Assembly: GCA_017483765.1 (NCBI GenBank)
Contig: JAFUVE010000025.1
Location: 1 to 43,225, forward strand
Reading direction: 5' to 3'
Source of the DNA: Bacteroidaceae bacterium
Lineage (GTDB): Bacteria > Bacteroidota > Bacteroidia > Bacteroidales > Bacteroidaceae
Length of the DNA stretch: 43,225 bases
Part shown: positions 20,242-29,153 of the stretch, in pieces
How the letters are laid out: each line of letters opens with the position of its first letter
Position numbering within the stretch: the stretch's first letter is position 1
Notes under the pieces: model-generated
Told to the model about the DNA's origin: nothing
Databases searched by the model: none
What the model saw: only the letters and a program-made list of their open reading frames with translations
Position numbers and translations under genes: made by a program

Positions 20242-22095
20242 TTAAAAATCGAGAATAATGACCTCCTTAGGTCTCAAAACGAGCGTTTGATTGAGGTTTA
20301 CCGTCTGATGATTGATGATATTGAGTGCCGACTTGGCTGGCAGCACCTCCTGATAAGGCTCAAGCTGGATTGTCGCGGAGTCTTTGGTTCCGTTGATGAG
20401 CACGGTGACGGTCTTGCCCTTGTAAGTCCGTGCATAGACATAGACTCCGTCGCGTACATGGAAATGAGTCAGCTTGCCATAATGCACCGTCTCGTTTGTC
20501 TTTCTCCACTGCAGCAGGTTTCGTGTGGTATTGTAATACCAGTTCTGCAAGTCGGTCCTGCCTTCAGGGGAGAATGCGTCGTTGACATCGCCTGGCCATC
20601 CGCCTGGGAAGTTCTGCCTCAGCGCGCCGTCTCCTTTCGACTTGTTGGCTGCCATGCCGACTTCGTTGCCATAATAGAGTTGCGGGATACCACGCAAAGT
20701 CAGCAAGAGGGAGAGCGCCTGCTTATATCGAGTGGTGTCGTTGGCCATGACCTCGTTTTTCTGAAAACGGTCGGTGTCGTGGTTGTCGAGGAAAGTGAGC
20801 AGATGGTTGGTGTCGGCAAAGACACCGTCCTGTCCGAGATATTCATAAAGTCGTGCAAATCCATGATCCCATGCGTCCGTGTTTTCGTCGCACACATAAT
20901 TGAGCAGCGACATGAGCGGGAAGTCCATGACCGACTTCAGTTTGGAATTGCGGCTGGCCAGTTTGCTGTCTTTCTGCCATACGGACACACCCACGTTGTT
21001 GTTGATCCATGCCTCGCCTACAATGTTGAACCCCGGGAATTCTTTATCGATACGTTCGCACCACTCCACCATGGCGTCGAAATCACAGTAGGGATAGGTG
21101 TCCTGGCGGATGCCGTCGATCTGCGCATATTCAATCCACCAAATGCTGGTCTGAATGAGATAGTCTCTGACAAGACGGTTCTTCTGGTTCCAGTCGGGCA
21201 TGGTCTTGACAAACCATCCGTCCACGGTGCGTGTGCGGTCGAACTGCGATGCGTTGACATCAGCCACAGCTGCTGTCCTGTAGCTGCTCTGCACATATTG
21301 TCCGTCGAAATTGAACCAGTCCTTCTGCGGCATGTCGGTGAAGAGCGGGTTGAAACTGCCGCAGTGGTTGAACACCAGGTCTTTGATGACCTTGATGCCT
21401 CTTTGGTGAGCCTGGCTGACGAAATTGCGGTAATCCTCATTCGTGCCGAACCGAGGGTCCACATTATAATAATTGGTGATGGCATATCCGTGATAAGACT
21501 CCACCTCCATGTCGTTCTCGAGCACTGGTGTGGGCCAGATGACCGTGATGCCGAGCTCAGCAAGATAGTCGAGGCGGTCGGTTATGCCTTTCAGGTCGCC
21601 ACCATGGCGGGCCATAGGTATGTTGCTGTCGCAGACCGTCTCGCGCATGCCTTTCACTACGTCGTTCTCCCTCGTGCCGTTGGCGAAACGGTCGGGCATG
21701 AGCAGGTAAACCACGTCGGATGCGTCGAAGGACTTACGGTTGAAAGGCACCTTTTGCTTCAATTCATAGTCGAAGGCAGCTTTACGCTTTCCATTTGTCA
21801 GCTTCACCTGAAACTGCTGAGGTCCGGCACCCTTTGTATCAATATAAAGAATCAAGTAATTGGGGTTTTCCACTTTGACAACCTCGTCGATGCTGAGGCT
21901 GGCAGCGTTTTCCAGTGAAGGAGTCATGTCGGAGATGTTGTCACCATGAATAAGGATTTGGAAAACGTGGTTTTCCATTCCGCTGTACCAGCAAAGTGGA
22001 TGAACGAAATCAATGACTTCATTTTTCTTAGCCTTTGCAGTGGTAGCAGTCAGGATGGAAACCACAACAATCATGAAAAAACTTATACGTCGCAT
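20242..22095 (-). CDS. susA: GH13 neopullulanase/cyclomaltodextrinase-type amylase (SusA)
   Basis: A 617-residue periplasmic enzyme that cuts alpha-1,4 bonds in imported malto-oligosaccharides and pullulan. Signal peptide at about 1-21. An N-terminal beta domain (WYSGMENHVFQILIHG) typical of cyclomaltodextrinases is followed by the GH13 barrel. Visible motifs are YLLMPDRFANG, HGGDLKGITDRLDYLAELGI, DLVFNHCG, Asp332 (DGIRQDTYPY), Glu361 (IVGEAWIN) and Asp440 (LDNHDTDRF). The length equals that known for B. thetaiotaomicron SusA. It is the first gene of the minus-strand run, divergent from susR across 411 bp that holds both promoters. The 22096-22180 stretch right upstream contains AGTTTAAAGTTTAATG reiterations. 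Confidence 0.95.
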   Translation of the reverse strand: MRRISFFMIVVVSILTATTAKAKKNEVIDFVHPLCWYSGMENHVFQILIHGDNISDMTPSLENAASLSIDEVVKVENPNYLILYIDTKGAGPQQFQVKLTNGKRKAAFDYELKQKVPFNRKSFDASDVVYLLMPDRFANGTRENDVVKGMRETVCDSNIPMARHGGDLKGITDRLDYLAELGITVIWPTPVLENDMEVESYHGYAITNYYNVDPRFGTNEDYRNFVSQAHQRGIKVIKDLVFNHCGSFNPLFTDMPQKDWFNFDGQYVQSSYRTAAVADVNASQFDRTRTVDGWFVKTMPDWNQKNRLVRDYLIQTSIWWIEYAQIDGIRQDTYPYCDFDAMVEWCERIDKEFPGFNIVGEAWINNNVGVSVWQKDSKLASRNSKLKSVMDFPLMSLLNYVCDENTDAWDHGFARLYEYLGQDGVFADTNHLLTFLDNHDTDRFQKNEVMANDTTRYKQALSLLLTLRGIPQLYYGNEVGMAANKSKGDGALRQNFPGGWPGDVNDAFSPEGRTDLQNWYYNTTRNLLQWRKTNETVHYGKLTHFHVRDGVYVYARTYKGKTVTVLINGTKDSATIQLEPYQEVLPAKSALNIINHQTVNLNQTLVLRPKEVIILDF

Positions 22096-22286
22096 GTCAG
22101 GTTAAGTTTAAAGTTTAATGTTTAAAGTTTAATGTGAAGTTAGTCAGGTGATGAAGATGATCGTAACCAGATGGTACGAGTTCTTGTCGTTAGGACACAT
22201 TAATTAATTCAGAGGGGCATTGCGCCGGGATTCCAAAGTTGGTTATATTCGGTAAGTAATAGTGTCGATTGATTGGAAATCTGTTG

Positions 22287-22294
22287 CAAAGATA
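22287..22294 (-). promoter_or_regulatory. Candidate susA -7 promoter element
   Basis: CAAAGATA on the + strand reads TATCTTTG on the minus strand, an exact TAnnTTTG. It lies about 190 bp before the susA start, which implies a long 5' leader. No good -33 is visible, as is common at activator-dependent promoters; SusR would be the likely activator. Confidence 0.45.
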
Positions 22295-22432
22295 TAACAA
22301 AAATTAATAGAAAATTTTTGATTTAAAAAAAATATAAATGGATAAAAAATTCATCTTATTGGTTTTTAAGCGATTAACAAGAATTAATATAGTAAAAAAT
22401 ATAAATCCGTTTTTAATTAAATTTTGATAATT

Positions 22433-22464
22433 TTTGGTATTTATGTAAAAAAATCGTAAATTTG
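22433..22464 (+). promoter_or_regulatory. susR promoter
   Basis: TTTG at 22433-22436 and TAAATTTG at 22457-22464 are separated by 20 bp, an exact Bacteroidota -33/-7 pair. The susR ATG follows 43 bp after the -7 element. Confidence 0.6.
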
Positions 22465-22506
22465 ACGGCAATTAATTATAGAATGATAAAAAAGGGCGAA
22501 AAGGCT

Positions 22507-24111
22507 ATGAATTTCAAACGAAAAATACTGACGATTTCAACGGTTATTTTATGCATGAGTTCGTTCGCTCAGACCGATGTGTTCGAAAAGGAAAAGCTAC
22601 AGGAGGCACTGGATTCGCTGGACGAAGTCATCGAGCACAAGGAGGAGTATGCGAGGGCATGGCAGGCAACGACCGACAGGATAAAGATTTCAGCACTCCA
22701 CCAAAAGGGGATGGACCGTGTGAGCGCATACTGGGAGGTGATGGACCGTTACAGACGCGTGCAGACAGACTCAGCCCAGCATTACCTGAACACGCTGAGA
22801 CAGTTGGCAGAGGTGCAGGAAGACAGGGAGCTGGCCGCTAACCTACAAATCAGCCAGGCTGACATCTATGGTGTGAGCGGACTGTACATGTCGGCCATCG
22901 AGCTGCTGGAAAAAGTAGAGCCCCAAGGATTAGGAAACGATTTGCAGGCTCAATACTACCACACGCTACGCACCATCTACGGCTGGCTGGGCGATTACGC
23001 CTCAAGCAGCAATCTGAAAGAGAAATACGTTATGATAACAGCACAGTACCGAGACTCCATCCTCCGCTACGACCACGACAGCATCAGCAGGCATATCGTT
23101 TTGGCTGACAAATATTTGATAAACGGTGACACAGATCACGCACTGGCATTATGCAAAAAAGACCTCACAGCAGCAACTTCTGCCAACAAGCGGTATATCT
23201 ACTCCAACATGGCGGAGGCATACCGGCAAAACGACGACAACGCGCGATATGAATATTACCTGGCACTGACTTCGATTGACGACCTAAGGAGCGGGATACG
23301 GGAATACATGGCATTGCCCAAGCTGGCTCTGTCATGCTATGAGCATGGAGACTACGAGCGCGCCTACCGATACCTCACATGCACGATGGAAGACGCCAGC
23401 GCATGCAAAGCACGCCTACGTGCCGTGGAGTCGAGCCGGTTCTTCCCCATCATCGACAAGGCATACAAGAAGCAGGAACAGAGCCAGCGAAGGACAGAGC
23501 GTCTATTAACCTATGCCCTTGTCGGTTTCGCGTTGCTCCTGGCCGGCCTGCTGCTCATGCTGCGCAAGCAAAACCAAAAACTGACCAATGCCCGGCAGAG
23601 CCTTCTGGAAGCCAACGAGCATCTCCAGGATTCGAACGCGGCACTGGAGAAGACCGACAAGGTGAAGGAGGAATATATAGCCTTTTATCTGGACAAATGC
23701 CGTGGATACCTGGGCGCACTTCAGAAATACCGTCGCGAACTGCTGAAACTGGCCAAAGGACGACAACATGAGGAACTGCTGAAACGGCTGAACTCATCGG
23801 AGGTGATGGACGAGGAGCAGCAACGGTTCTACAAGGACTTCGACGAGGCGTTCCTCAATATCCACCCGCAGTTTGTGGAGCGGTTCAACGCACTGCTGGA
23901 GGACGACAAGCAAATCAAGGTGAAACGGGGTGAGCTGATGACGACGGAACTGCGTATCTTCGCACTCATCCGTCTTGGTGTCAGCGACACGGCGGCGATT
24001 GCACATTTCCTGAATTACTCCACTGCCACGGTCTATAACTACCGGAGCCGCATCCGCAACAGCTCGAAATACGGAAAGGAAGAGTTTGAGGAGAAAGTCA
24101 TAGGACTTTGA
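22507..24111 (+). CDS. susR: SusR-type membrane-spanning transcriptional regulator of the starch locus
   Basis: A 534-residue protein. It has an N-terminal signal sequence (MNFKRKILTISTVILCMSSFAQ), a helical TPR-like periplasmic sensor (about 25-325) and one transmembrane helix (about 333-353, YALVGFALLLAGLLLML). A cytoplasmic coiled coil (about 355-395) follows, then a C-terminal domain with a LuxR-like helix-turn-helix (TELRIFALIRLGVSDTAAIAHFLNYSTATVYNYRSRIRN). This matches the SusR/DUF6377 layout: the outer half senses maltose-size sugars and the inner half activates sus promoters. The gene is divergent from susA, as in known sus loci. The ATG at 22507 is preferred; 22483 (MIKKGEKAMNFK) is an in-frame alternative. 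Confidence 0.9.
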   Translation: MNFKRKILTISTVILCMSSFAQTDVFEKEKLQEALDSLDEVIEHKEEYARAWQATTDRIKISALHQKGMDRVSAYWEVMDRYRRVQTDSAQHYLNTLRQLAEVQEDRELAANLQISQADIYGVSGLYMSAIELLEKVEPQGLGNDLQAQYYHTLRTIYGWLGDYASSSNLKEKYVMITAQYRDSILRYDHDSISRHIVLADKYLINGDTDHALALCKKDLTAATSANKRYIYSNMAEAYRQNDDNARYEYYLALTSIDDLRSGIREYMALPKLALSCYEHGDYERAYRYLTCTMEDASACKARLRAVESSRFFPIIDKAYKKQEQSQRRTERLLTYALVGFALLLAGLLLMLRKQNQKLTNARQSLLEANEHLQDSNAALEKTDKVKEEYIAFYLDKCRGYLGALQKYRRELLKLAKGRQHEELLKRLNSSEVMDEEQQRFYKDFDEAFLNIHPQFVERFNALLEDDKQIKVKRGELMTTELRIFALIRLGVSDTAAIAHFLNYSTATVYNYRSRIRNSSKYGKEEFEEKVIGL

Positions 24112-24130
24112 AGTTTGAAATTTATAGACA

Positions 24131-24197
24131 TGATTTTCGGCTGCACTCAACATAGCTCAAGCAAGCTTGGCTCTGTGTTCGTTTGCACGAAAATTGA
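24131..24197. repeat. Long imperfect palindrome downstream of susR
   Basis: The outer arms pair GATTTTCGGCTGCA with TGCACGAAAATTG. The inner arms pair AACATAGCTCAAGC with GCTTGGCTCTGTGTT around a two-base loop. No long T-run follows, so it is not a classical terminator, though it could end the susR message. The rest of the 24112-24484 stretch holds GAAGACGAGAAGAC reiterations and one R3 copy, and no gene. Confidence 0.5.
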
Positions 24198-24313
24198 GGT
24201 TTGAAATTTATAATTACTGGACGGAATAGGCTAAGTAACAGTAAAAAAATAAGTGCCTCGTTTTAATGAAGACGAGAAGACTGGAAGACGAGAAGACAAG
24301 ACGATAGTCAACT

Positions 24314-24342
24314 GACGGACATACAAGAAGTAAGTCCCTACA
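24314..24342. repeat. Interspersed repeat R3, single copy
   Basis: GACGGACATACAAGAAGTAA followed by GTCCCTACA matches the 17849 and 17891 copies with few differences. Confidence 0.6.
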
Positions 24343-24484
24343 ATCAATAGGAAGGTGAGGCAAGTTATTTTATTTACATTTCTTGACAAGAAAAGCATTC
24401 TGCAAATTGAAAAGAAAAACGCGCATTGGATAAACCTGAATTATGAAATATTTTGTGTTTTCCATAAAATAACGATTAAAAAAA

Positions 24485-24515
24485 TTTGAAAAATAAAAAA
24501 TAATGTATAAATTTG
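24485..24515 (+). promoter_or_regulatory. Promoter of the 1,212-residue dockerin protein gene
   Basis: TTTG at 24485-24488 and TAAATTTG at 24508-24515 have a 19-bp spacer, an exact -33/-7 match. The 5' leader of about 130 bases to the ATG at 24649 is AT-rich. Confidence 0.6.
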
Positions 24516-24648
24516 CAAAATATCTGTAACAACTAGAAAACAACACGGCTAATTTGACTTTATATAATCCTAAAAACAGCCAACAAATTCAAGCACTAAT
24601 AAAATTTTATTAACTACATTTATTAACCATTTAAAAAATTACTGACTT

Positions 24649-27600
24649 ATGAAAAAAGGACTACTATTCTCACTGTTGTTCAGTGGAATGGTGCTTGGAG
24701 CCAGTGCACAGACCATCACGGCTGACCTGACCTCGAAGCTGAAAAATGCCGATTTCACACAAGGCAGCCCGGTAACAAGTACCGTCTTCACCTATGACTA
24801 CAACATGACGGACGACGGAGCTGGTACTGGAGGCACCCAACTGTTCGGTATGCAGCCTGTGGAAGGATGGACTGCCAGCAGCCCATCTGACAACATCAAG
24901 GTGATGCAAAGCTCAGAAGACAAAGAACACCCCCGCGAGGACGGTGCTAACGCCAAAGCAGCCGGACTTTTCGCCTACGAGGACGACACCCAGGAAACTG
25001 TCAACACCATCGGATTGGGTGGTAATTATTATGCCCCTTACATCAACGACGGAATCACAACGACTACCAACGCAATGGGTATCGTAGCCGTTTGGGGATC
25101 GAATCCAACTTACTATCAGGAAGTGACACTGGAAGCCGGTGCCTACATGATTGAGGTGACGCTCTACAACGCAGCCGGAACAGGAACCATCAAGAACTTG
25201 TTTGGATTTGATGGCGGAGAAGGCAAAACCTTCCTTTCCAGCAATGACGCATACGATGTAGGCGCATGGACCACAGACCAAATCACATTCCGTCTGACAG
25301 AAGCCACAACAGGTAAAGTCCAGCTTGGCTTCAGCCACAGCGGTGGTTCCGGTTCAGCCCCCCACCTGTTTGTCGACAATGTGAAGCTGTATCAGATTGA
25401 CGAGCAGGAGTTGATTCAGGCAGAGATCGACGAGGCAAAGGAAGAATTGCTCAACCTCATCAACCTCGGTAAGAGCTACGGTGTTGACACCAGCGCTTCT
25501 CAGCAGGTGTACAACAACGCCAGCGCAACCATGGAGCAGGTGCAGGCAGCCATCGAAAAGCAGAAGGAAATCAACGCTACTGGTCTGACAGACCTCTCTG
25601 AGTTCTTCTTCAACAACCCTCACTTCGACGAGGACGAGCCGCTTATCGGAGGTATTTGCACTTACGACTACGACTGCGAGAAGAACGGGATTCCATTGAC
25701 CAACTACAGTATGCTTCCGCTCAGCGGATGGGAGCGCACAAAGACCGACAACGGATGTGCAGCCGGTGTTTACGGCGTAGGCACAGGCGCATTCCTGGGT
25801 GGTGCAGACTTCATCGTGCCTACCACGATGAGCGACGGCTCAACCGAAGGAAAGGTGCTCGGATTCGTGACTTGCTGGACCATGACTGTACAGTACAAGC
25901 AGGCATGTACAGTTCCTGCTGGACAGTATACGCTGAAGCTCAACTACTACAACGCAGGAGGTACAACCGCCATCACGAAGAACCTTATCGGATTTATCGC
26001 TGACGACGGCACAGAATACCTCGGAACGAACACAACCTTCCCTGTAGGCAAATGGACAAGCGAGGAAGTGACATTCACCCTCGCAGAGGAGACCAGCGGC
26101 TACTTCACGATGGGCTACAGCTCACCTAACGTAGGGTCAGCCAACGTGCCTCACTTCTTCACCGATGGTATCTCGCTGACTTATGTTGGCAACATCGACC
26201 CGGCCGTATTCGCCCTTAAAGCATCTATCTCCACAGGAAACAAGCTGCTTGAGGAATATTTCCAGCAGGATCTGAAAGACCAGCTAAGAACAGCTGTTGA
26301 GGCTGGTGAAGAGCTTCTGGAGAGCGGCGACGATTCAGATGCCATGACCCAGGCCGCCCTTGCGATCAACGCGATGACGGGCGACGTGAATGCCAGCATC
26401 AACGCCTACAAGAAACTCAAAGATTTCTTCGACGGCGAGTTTAATGACGTTTACGCAGAATACGAAGGAACCGACCTTGCGAAAAAGCTCGACGACATGA
26501 GCGACGGCATCATGCTCCAGCTGGAAGAAGAGGCAACATGGAGCGTGGAAGACATTGACGGTTGCATCGCTTCTCTGCCTGTTCTCATCAAGGAGTATGT
26601 ACAGGAGCAGTTCGACAAGGCCGTTGCCACTGGCCAGAGCGATGGCGACATCAACATCTCTATCCTCTACGGAGACATCCTTGGAGCTACCTACAGCACA
26701 TCTGCCCTTCAGGGAGCCAACGTGGTAGACAAGCAGTGGAACTACGGCGACGCTGGCAACTTCAAGACACAGTACGGCACAATGGAGGTATGGAACCAGA
26801 GCCCGTTCACGGTAAGCCAGACGATGAAAGAGATGCCGGCAGGTACCTACACGCTCAGAACACGCGCGTTCTACCGCACAGCCGACCAGGTTACAAACTA
26901 CTCAGAATACAATAACTCTCCGGTTGACTACGCTTACGTATTCGCAGGAAACCTGAAGACTCCTTTGTCCAATATCGCTCTGATTGCATCAGCAGACGCT
27001 GAGGAGTTTTCAAACAACTCTGCCGTTGGCGACAACAGCGACTTGTTCGTGCCAAACAGCCAGCAGGCCGCACACGACGTATTCGAGAACGTGAAGAAAA
27101 ACTACGACGAAATCACGCTGAAGAGCGTCCAGACTGTACTGACCAGCAAAGGCGACCTCACCTTCGGTGTGAAAGCCGACCAGATGCAGGGCAACGCATG
27201 GGTGGTATGGTACACCTTCGAGCTGTACTACAACCCTGTGGTTGACGAGAACCTTGTGGACGAAGAACTTGCAGCCGTAATCCAGGAAGTGGAGAATTAC
27301 ATGGCTGAGAACAGCGGCAACATGAGCACCGTGGCCAGCAACTCCGTGAACGACGAGGTTGACAAGGCCAAGGGCGTACAAAGCAGCGGCACCAATGAGG
27401 AGAAGAGCGCAGCCGTCACTTCACTGAAAGAAAAACTGGCTGACGCAAAGGCCAACGTAGACGCATACACAGCCTTCGGCGACGCATACAACAACCTAAG
27501 CAACGTGCTTCCTGAGTATTCAGATTCTCCATATGCCCAGACCGCAGAAGACCTGCTGAGCAACACCGATCCCGACAACATGACAACTGAAGAGCTTAAG

Positions 27601-28287
27601 GCAGCTACTGAAGAGCTCAACAAGGCAGCAGCCCGCCTGAAACTTCCTGACTACTCTAATCCTCCAGTTGACTTCACTCAGGTGATCACCAACAACAGCT
27701 TCGAGAACGGCGACCTGACCGGCTGGACAGCATACGCAGGAAGCGACACCGCAGCAAAGGAAAGCGGTGAGGAAGGCGGCACCTACTATATTTCCAATGT
27801 AGACGGCATCTATGTGTTCAACACATGGAACGGCAGTGCTCCAGCAGATGGTTTCTATGTAAGCCAGACATTGTATTGCCTGCCAGCAGGTACTTACACC
27901 CTTCAGGCACTTCTTGCCTCCGACCAGGGCAACGTGATTACACTCAGCGCAGCCGGCGCAAGCCAGGCATTCACGATGGAGAACGATAAGACCATCGCAA
28001 CTGACGGCAGCCTGACCTTCTCTATCAGCGAGGAGACCGACGTGGAAATCAAGGCATCGAGCCCGACTTGGTTCAAGGCCGACAATTTCCGTCTGGCGTA
28101 CACAAGCAAGGATACCTTCAAGAAGGGCGACGTGAACCAGGATAAGAAGATAGACATCTCCGACATCGTGGCCATCATCAACCAGATAGCCGGCACCGCC
28201 ACTTACGCCAACGCCGACGTGAACGGCGACACGAAGGTGGACATCTCCGACATCGTGGCTGTGATCAACATCATCGCAGAACAATAA
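24649..28287 (+). CDS. Large secreted multidomain protein with four carbohydrate-binding-like modules and a C-terminal dockerin
   Basis: A 1,212-residue protein with a signal peptide (MKKGLLFSLLFSGMVLGASAQ) and no lipobox. I see four beta-sandwich modules that look like galactose-binding or CBM4/9-type folds: about 25-250, 320-510, 665-865 and 1005-1145. They share a pattern of N-terminal ...F..G.L/GW, V(P/A)AGxYxLxxxxYN and a C-terminal FxxDNxxL strand. They are separated by acidic helical, FIVAR-like linkers (about 250-315, 515-660, 865-1000). Residues about 1157-1212 form a dockerin with DVNQDKKIDISDIVAIINQI and DVNGDTKVDISDIVAVINII. No catalytic domain is recognised, so a binding or scaffold-attached role is likelier than hydrolysis. 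The gene begins 537 bp after susR in the same direction, has its own promoter, and is followed by a terminator and the cohesin-like gene. Confidence 0.8.
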   Translation: MKKGLLFSLLFSGMVLGASAQTITADLTSKLKNADFTQGSPVTSTVFTYDYNMTDDGAGTGGTQLFGMQPVEGWTASSPSDNIKVMQSSEDKEHPREDGANAKAAGLFAYEDDTQETVNTIGLGGNYYAPYINDGITTTTNAMGIVAVWGSNPTYYQEVTLEAGAYMIEVTLYNAAGTGTIKNLFGFDGGEGKTFLSSNDAYDVGAWTTDQITFRLTEATTGKVQLGFSHSGGSGSAPHLFVDNVKLYQIDEQELIQAEIDEAKEELLNLINLGKSYGVDTSASQQVYNNASATMEQVQAAIEKQKEINATGLTDLSEFFFNNPHFDEDEPLIGGICTYDYDCEKNGIPLTNYSMLPLSGWERTKTDNGCAAGVYGVGTGAFLGGADFIVPTTMSDGSTEGKVLGFVTCWTMTVQYKQACTVPAGQYTLKLNYYNAGGTTAITKNLIGFIADDGTEYLGTNTTFPVGKWTSEEVTFTLAEETSGYFTMGYSSPNVGSANVPHFFTDGISLTYVGNIDPAVFALKASISTGNKLLEEYFQQDLKDQLRTAVEAGEELLESGDDSDAMTQAALAINAMTGDVNASINAYKKLKDFFDGEFNDVYAEYEGTDLAKKLDDMSDGIMLQLEEEATWSVEDIDGCIASLPVLIKEYVQEQFDKAVATGQSDGDINISILYGDILGATYSTSALQGANVVDKQWNYGDAGNFKTQYGTMEVWNQSPFTVSQTMKEMPAGTYTLRTRAFYRTADQVTNYSEYNNSPVDYAYVFAGNLKTPLSNIALIASADAEEFSNNSAVGDNSDLFVPNSQQAAHDVFENVKKNYDEITLKSVQTVLTSKGDLTFGVKADQMQGNAWVVWYTFELYYNPVVDENLVDEELAAVIQEVENYMAENSGNMSTVASNSVNDEVDKAKGVQSSGTNEEKSAAVTSLKEKLADAKANVDAYTAFGDAYNNLSNVLPEYSDSPYAQTAEDLLSNTDPDNMTTEELKAATEELNKAAARLKLPDYSNPPVDFTQVITNNSFENGDLTGWTAYAGSDTAAKESGEEGGTYYISNVDGIYVFNTWNGSAPADGFYVSQTLYCLPAGTYTLQALLASDQGNVITLSAAGASQAFTMENDKTIATDGSLTFSISEETDVEIKASSPTWFKADNFRLAYTSKDTFKKGDVNQDKKIDISDIVAIINQIAGTATYANADVNGDTKVDISDIVAVINIIAEQ

Positions 28288-28299
28288 TCCGACACACAA

Positions 28300-28332
28300 A
28301 ATCTGTCTGCGGCCATGTGCCGCAGACAGATT
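28300..28332 (+). terminator. Terminator between the dockerin and cohesin-like genes
   Basis: A perfect 14-bp stem (28300-28313 with 28319-28332, loop CATGT) lies 12 bp after the stop and precedes a T-rich stretch. It may end the first transcript or reduce read-through into the next gene. Confidence 0.8.
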
Positions 28333-28400
28333 CTTTCTTTCCTCTCCTTTTTAGAACGACAGTGATAACACCTTATATATAATCTTTAAAACCTACAATT

Positions 28401-28997
28401 ATGAGAAAGAAACTGTTATTTTTTGCTTTCGCTCTGATTGCCTCCCTTACAATGCAGGCACAAGAGATCAAGGTCGTTCCCGGTGAGATTTTCACCTTAG
28501 ACATCAGTATGGACAACGAAGAAGAAGTATGCGCATGGCAAGCCACCGTGGTATTGCCAGAAGGCATCGAGTTTGCCCGTAAAGGCGGAGATTATGGCAT
28601 CAAGCTCTCCGAGCGCCACCCCACCCGCTATTCACTTCAAGTGTTCCGCAGCACAGAAAAAAGCAACGAGTACACCATCATCGCCTACAACACGAGTCTG
28701 AATCCCTTGAAAGGAAACAGCGGCACATTGGCGACACTGCGACTCCGCGCATCTGAAAGCTACAGCGGCGAGTCTATGATTCAGGTGATTAACCAAAGCC
28801 AGTCGACCACCAAAGCCAAGAGCCTGAAAGTGAGCGACAAGTCGCACACAATTGTATCAGATGCCACAGCGATTGAGACCATCAACGCCGATGCTCTGAA
28901 AGGCAAAGAGGTTTTTAACTTAAGCGGTCAGCGAGTAACGAAGCCCACATCGCGCTTCGTCTACATCGTTGACGGCAAGAAAGTGTTTATAAAATAA
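28401..28997 (+). CDS. Small secreted protein with a cohesin-like domain and a T9SS-like C-terminal segment
   Basis: A 198-residue protein with a signal peptide of about 20 residues. Residues about 22-150 show the type I cohesin pattern: an EIKVVPGEIFTLDISMDN opening strand pair, VCAWQATVVLPEGIEFA (position of the jelly-roll LPeGv strand), a YTIIAYNTSLNPLKGNSGTL segment (the usual gNsG-L turn) and TLRLRASESYSGESMIQVIN. The last 35 residues (ALKGKEVFNLSGQRV and FVYIVDGKKVFIK) resemble the short C-terminal segment common in secreted Prevotella proteins and related to type IX sorting signals. A cohesin would bind dockerins such as those of the upstream 1,212-residue protein and the amylase. The cohesin call rests on pattern reading only; another Ig-like secreted domain is possible. 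Confidence 0.55.
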   Translation: MRKKLLFFAFALIASLTMQAQEIKVVPGEIFTLDISMDNEEEVCAWQATVVLPEGIEFARKGGDYGIKLSERHPTRYSLQVFRSTEKSNEYTIIAYNTSLNPLKGNSGTLATLRLRASESYSGESMIQVINQSQSTTKAKSLKVSDKSHTIVSDATAIETINADALKGKEVFNLSGQRVTKPTSRFVYIVDGKKVFIK

Positions 28998-29014
28998 GAC
29001 ACTGACGTTCTATT

Positions 29015-29109
29015 AAGTGAATAGTGAAATCTTGGAGCAGCGAGAGCAAAGTCAAACTTGTTTGTATTTTGCCGAGTCGTGACAAGATTCTACGAAGTGA
29101 ATAGTGAAA
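29015..29109. repeat. Imperfect palindrome flanked by 15-bp direct repeats
   Basis: The sequence AAGTGAATAGTGAAA occurs at 29015-29029 and 29095-29109. Between them lies an imperfect inverted repeat (GAAATCTTGGAGC... with ...GTGACAAGATTC, 29026-29090) centred on AAACTTGTTTG. The shape resembles a small element between duplicated sites, or a repeat of the AGTGAAAAGTGAA class. Confidence 0.5.
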
Positions 29110-29153
29110 AGTGAAAAGTTTTATTTACTGTGCAAACGGGTTTACTGCAGGTT

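Noticed and set aside
20287-21918. 543-codon plus-strand frame opposite susA
   Set aside because: The minus strand encodes a full GH13 enzyme with all catalytic residues; the antisense product has no recognisable domain.
28877-28994. Full type IX sorting domain on the cohesin-like protein
   Set aside because: The C-terminal segment is similar but short, and no type IX secretion genes are in the window, so it is recorded only as T9SS-like.
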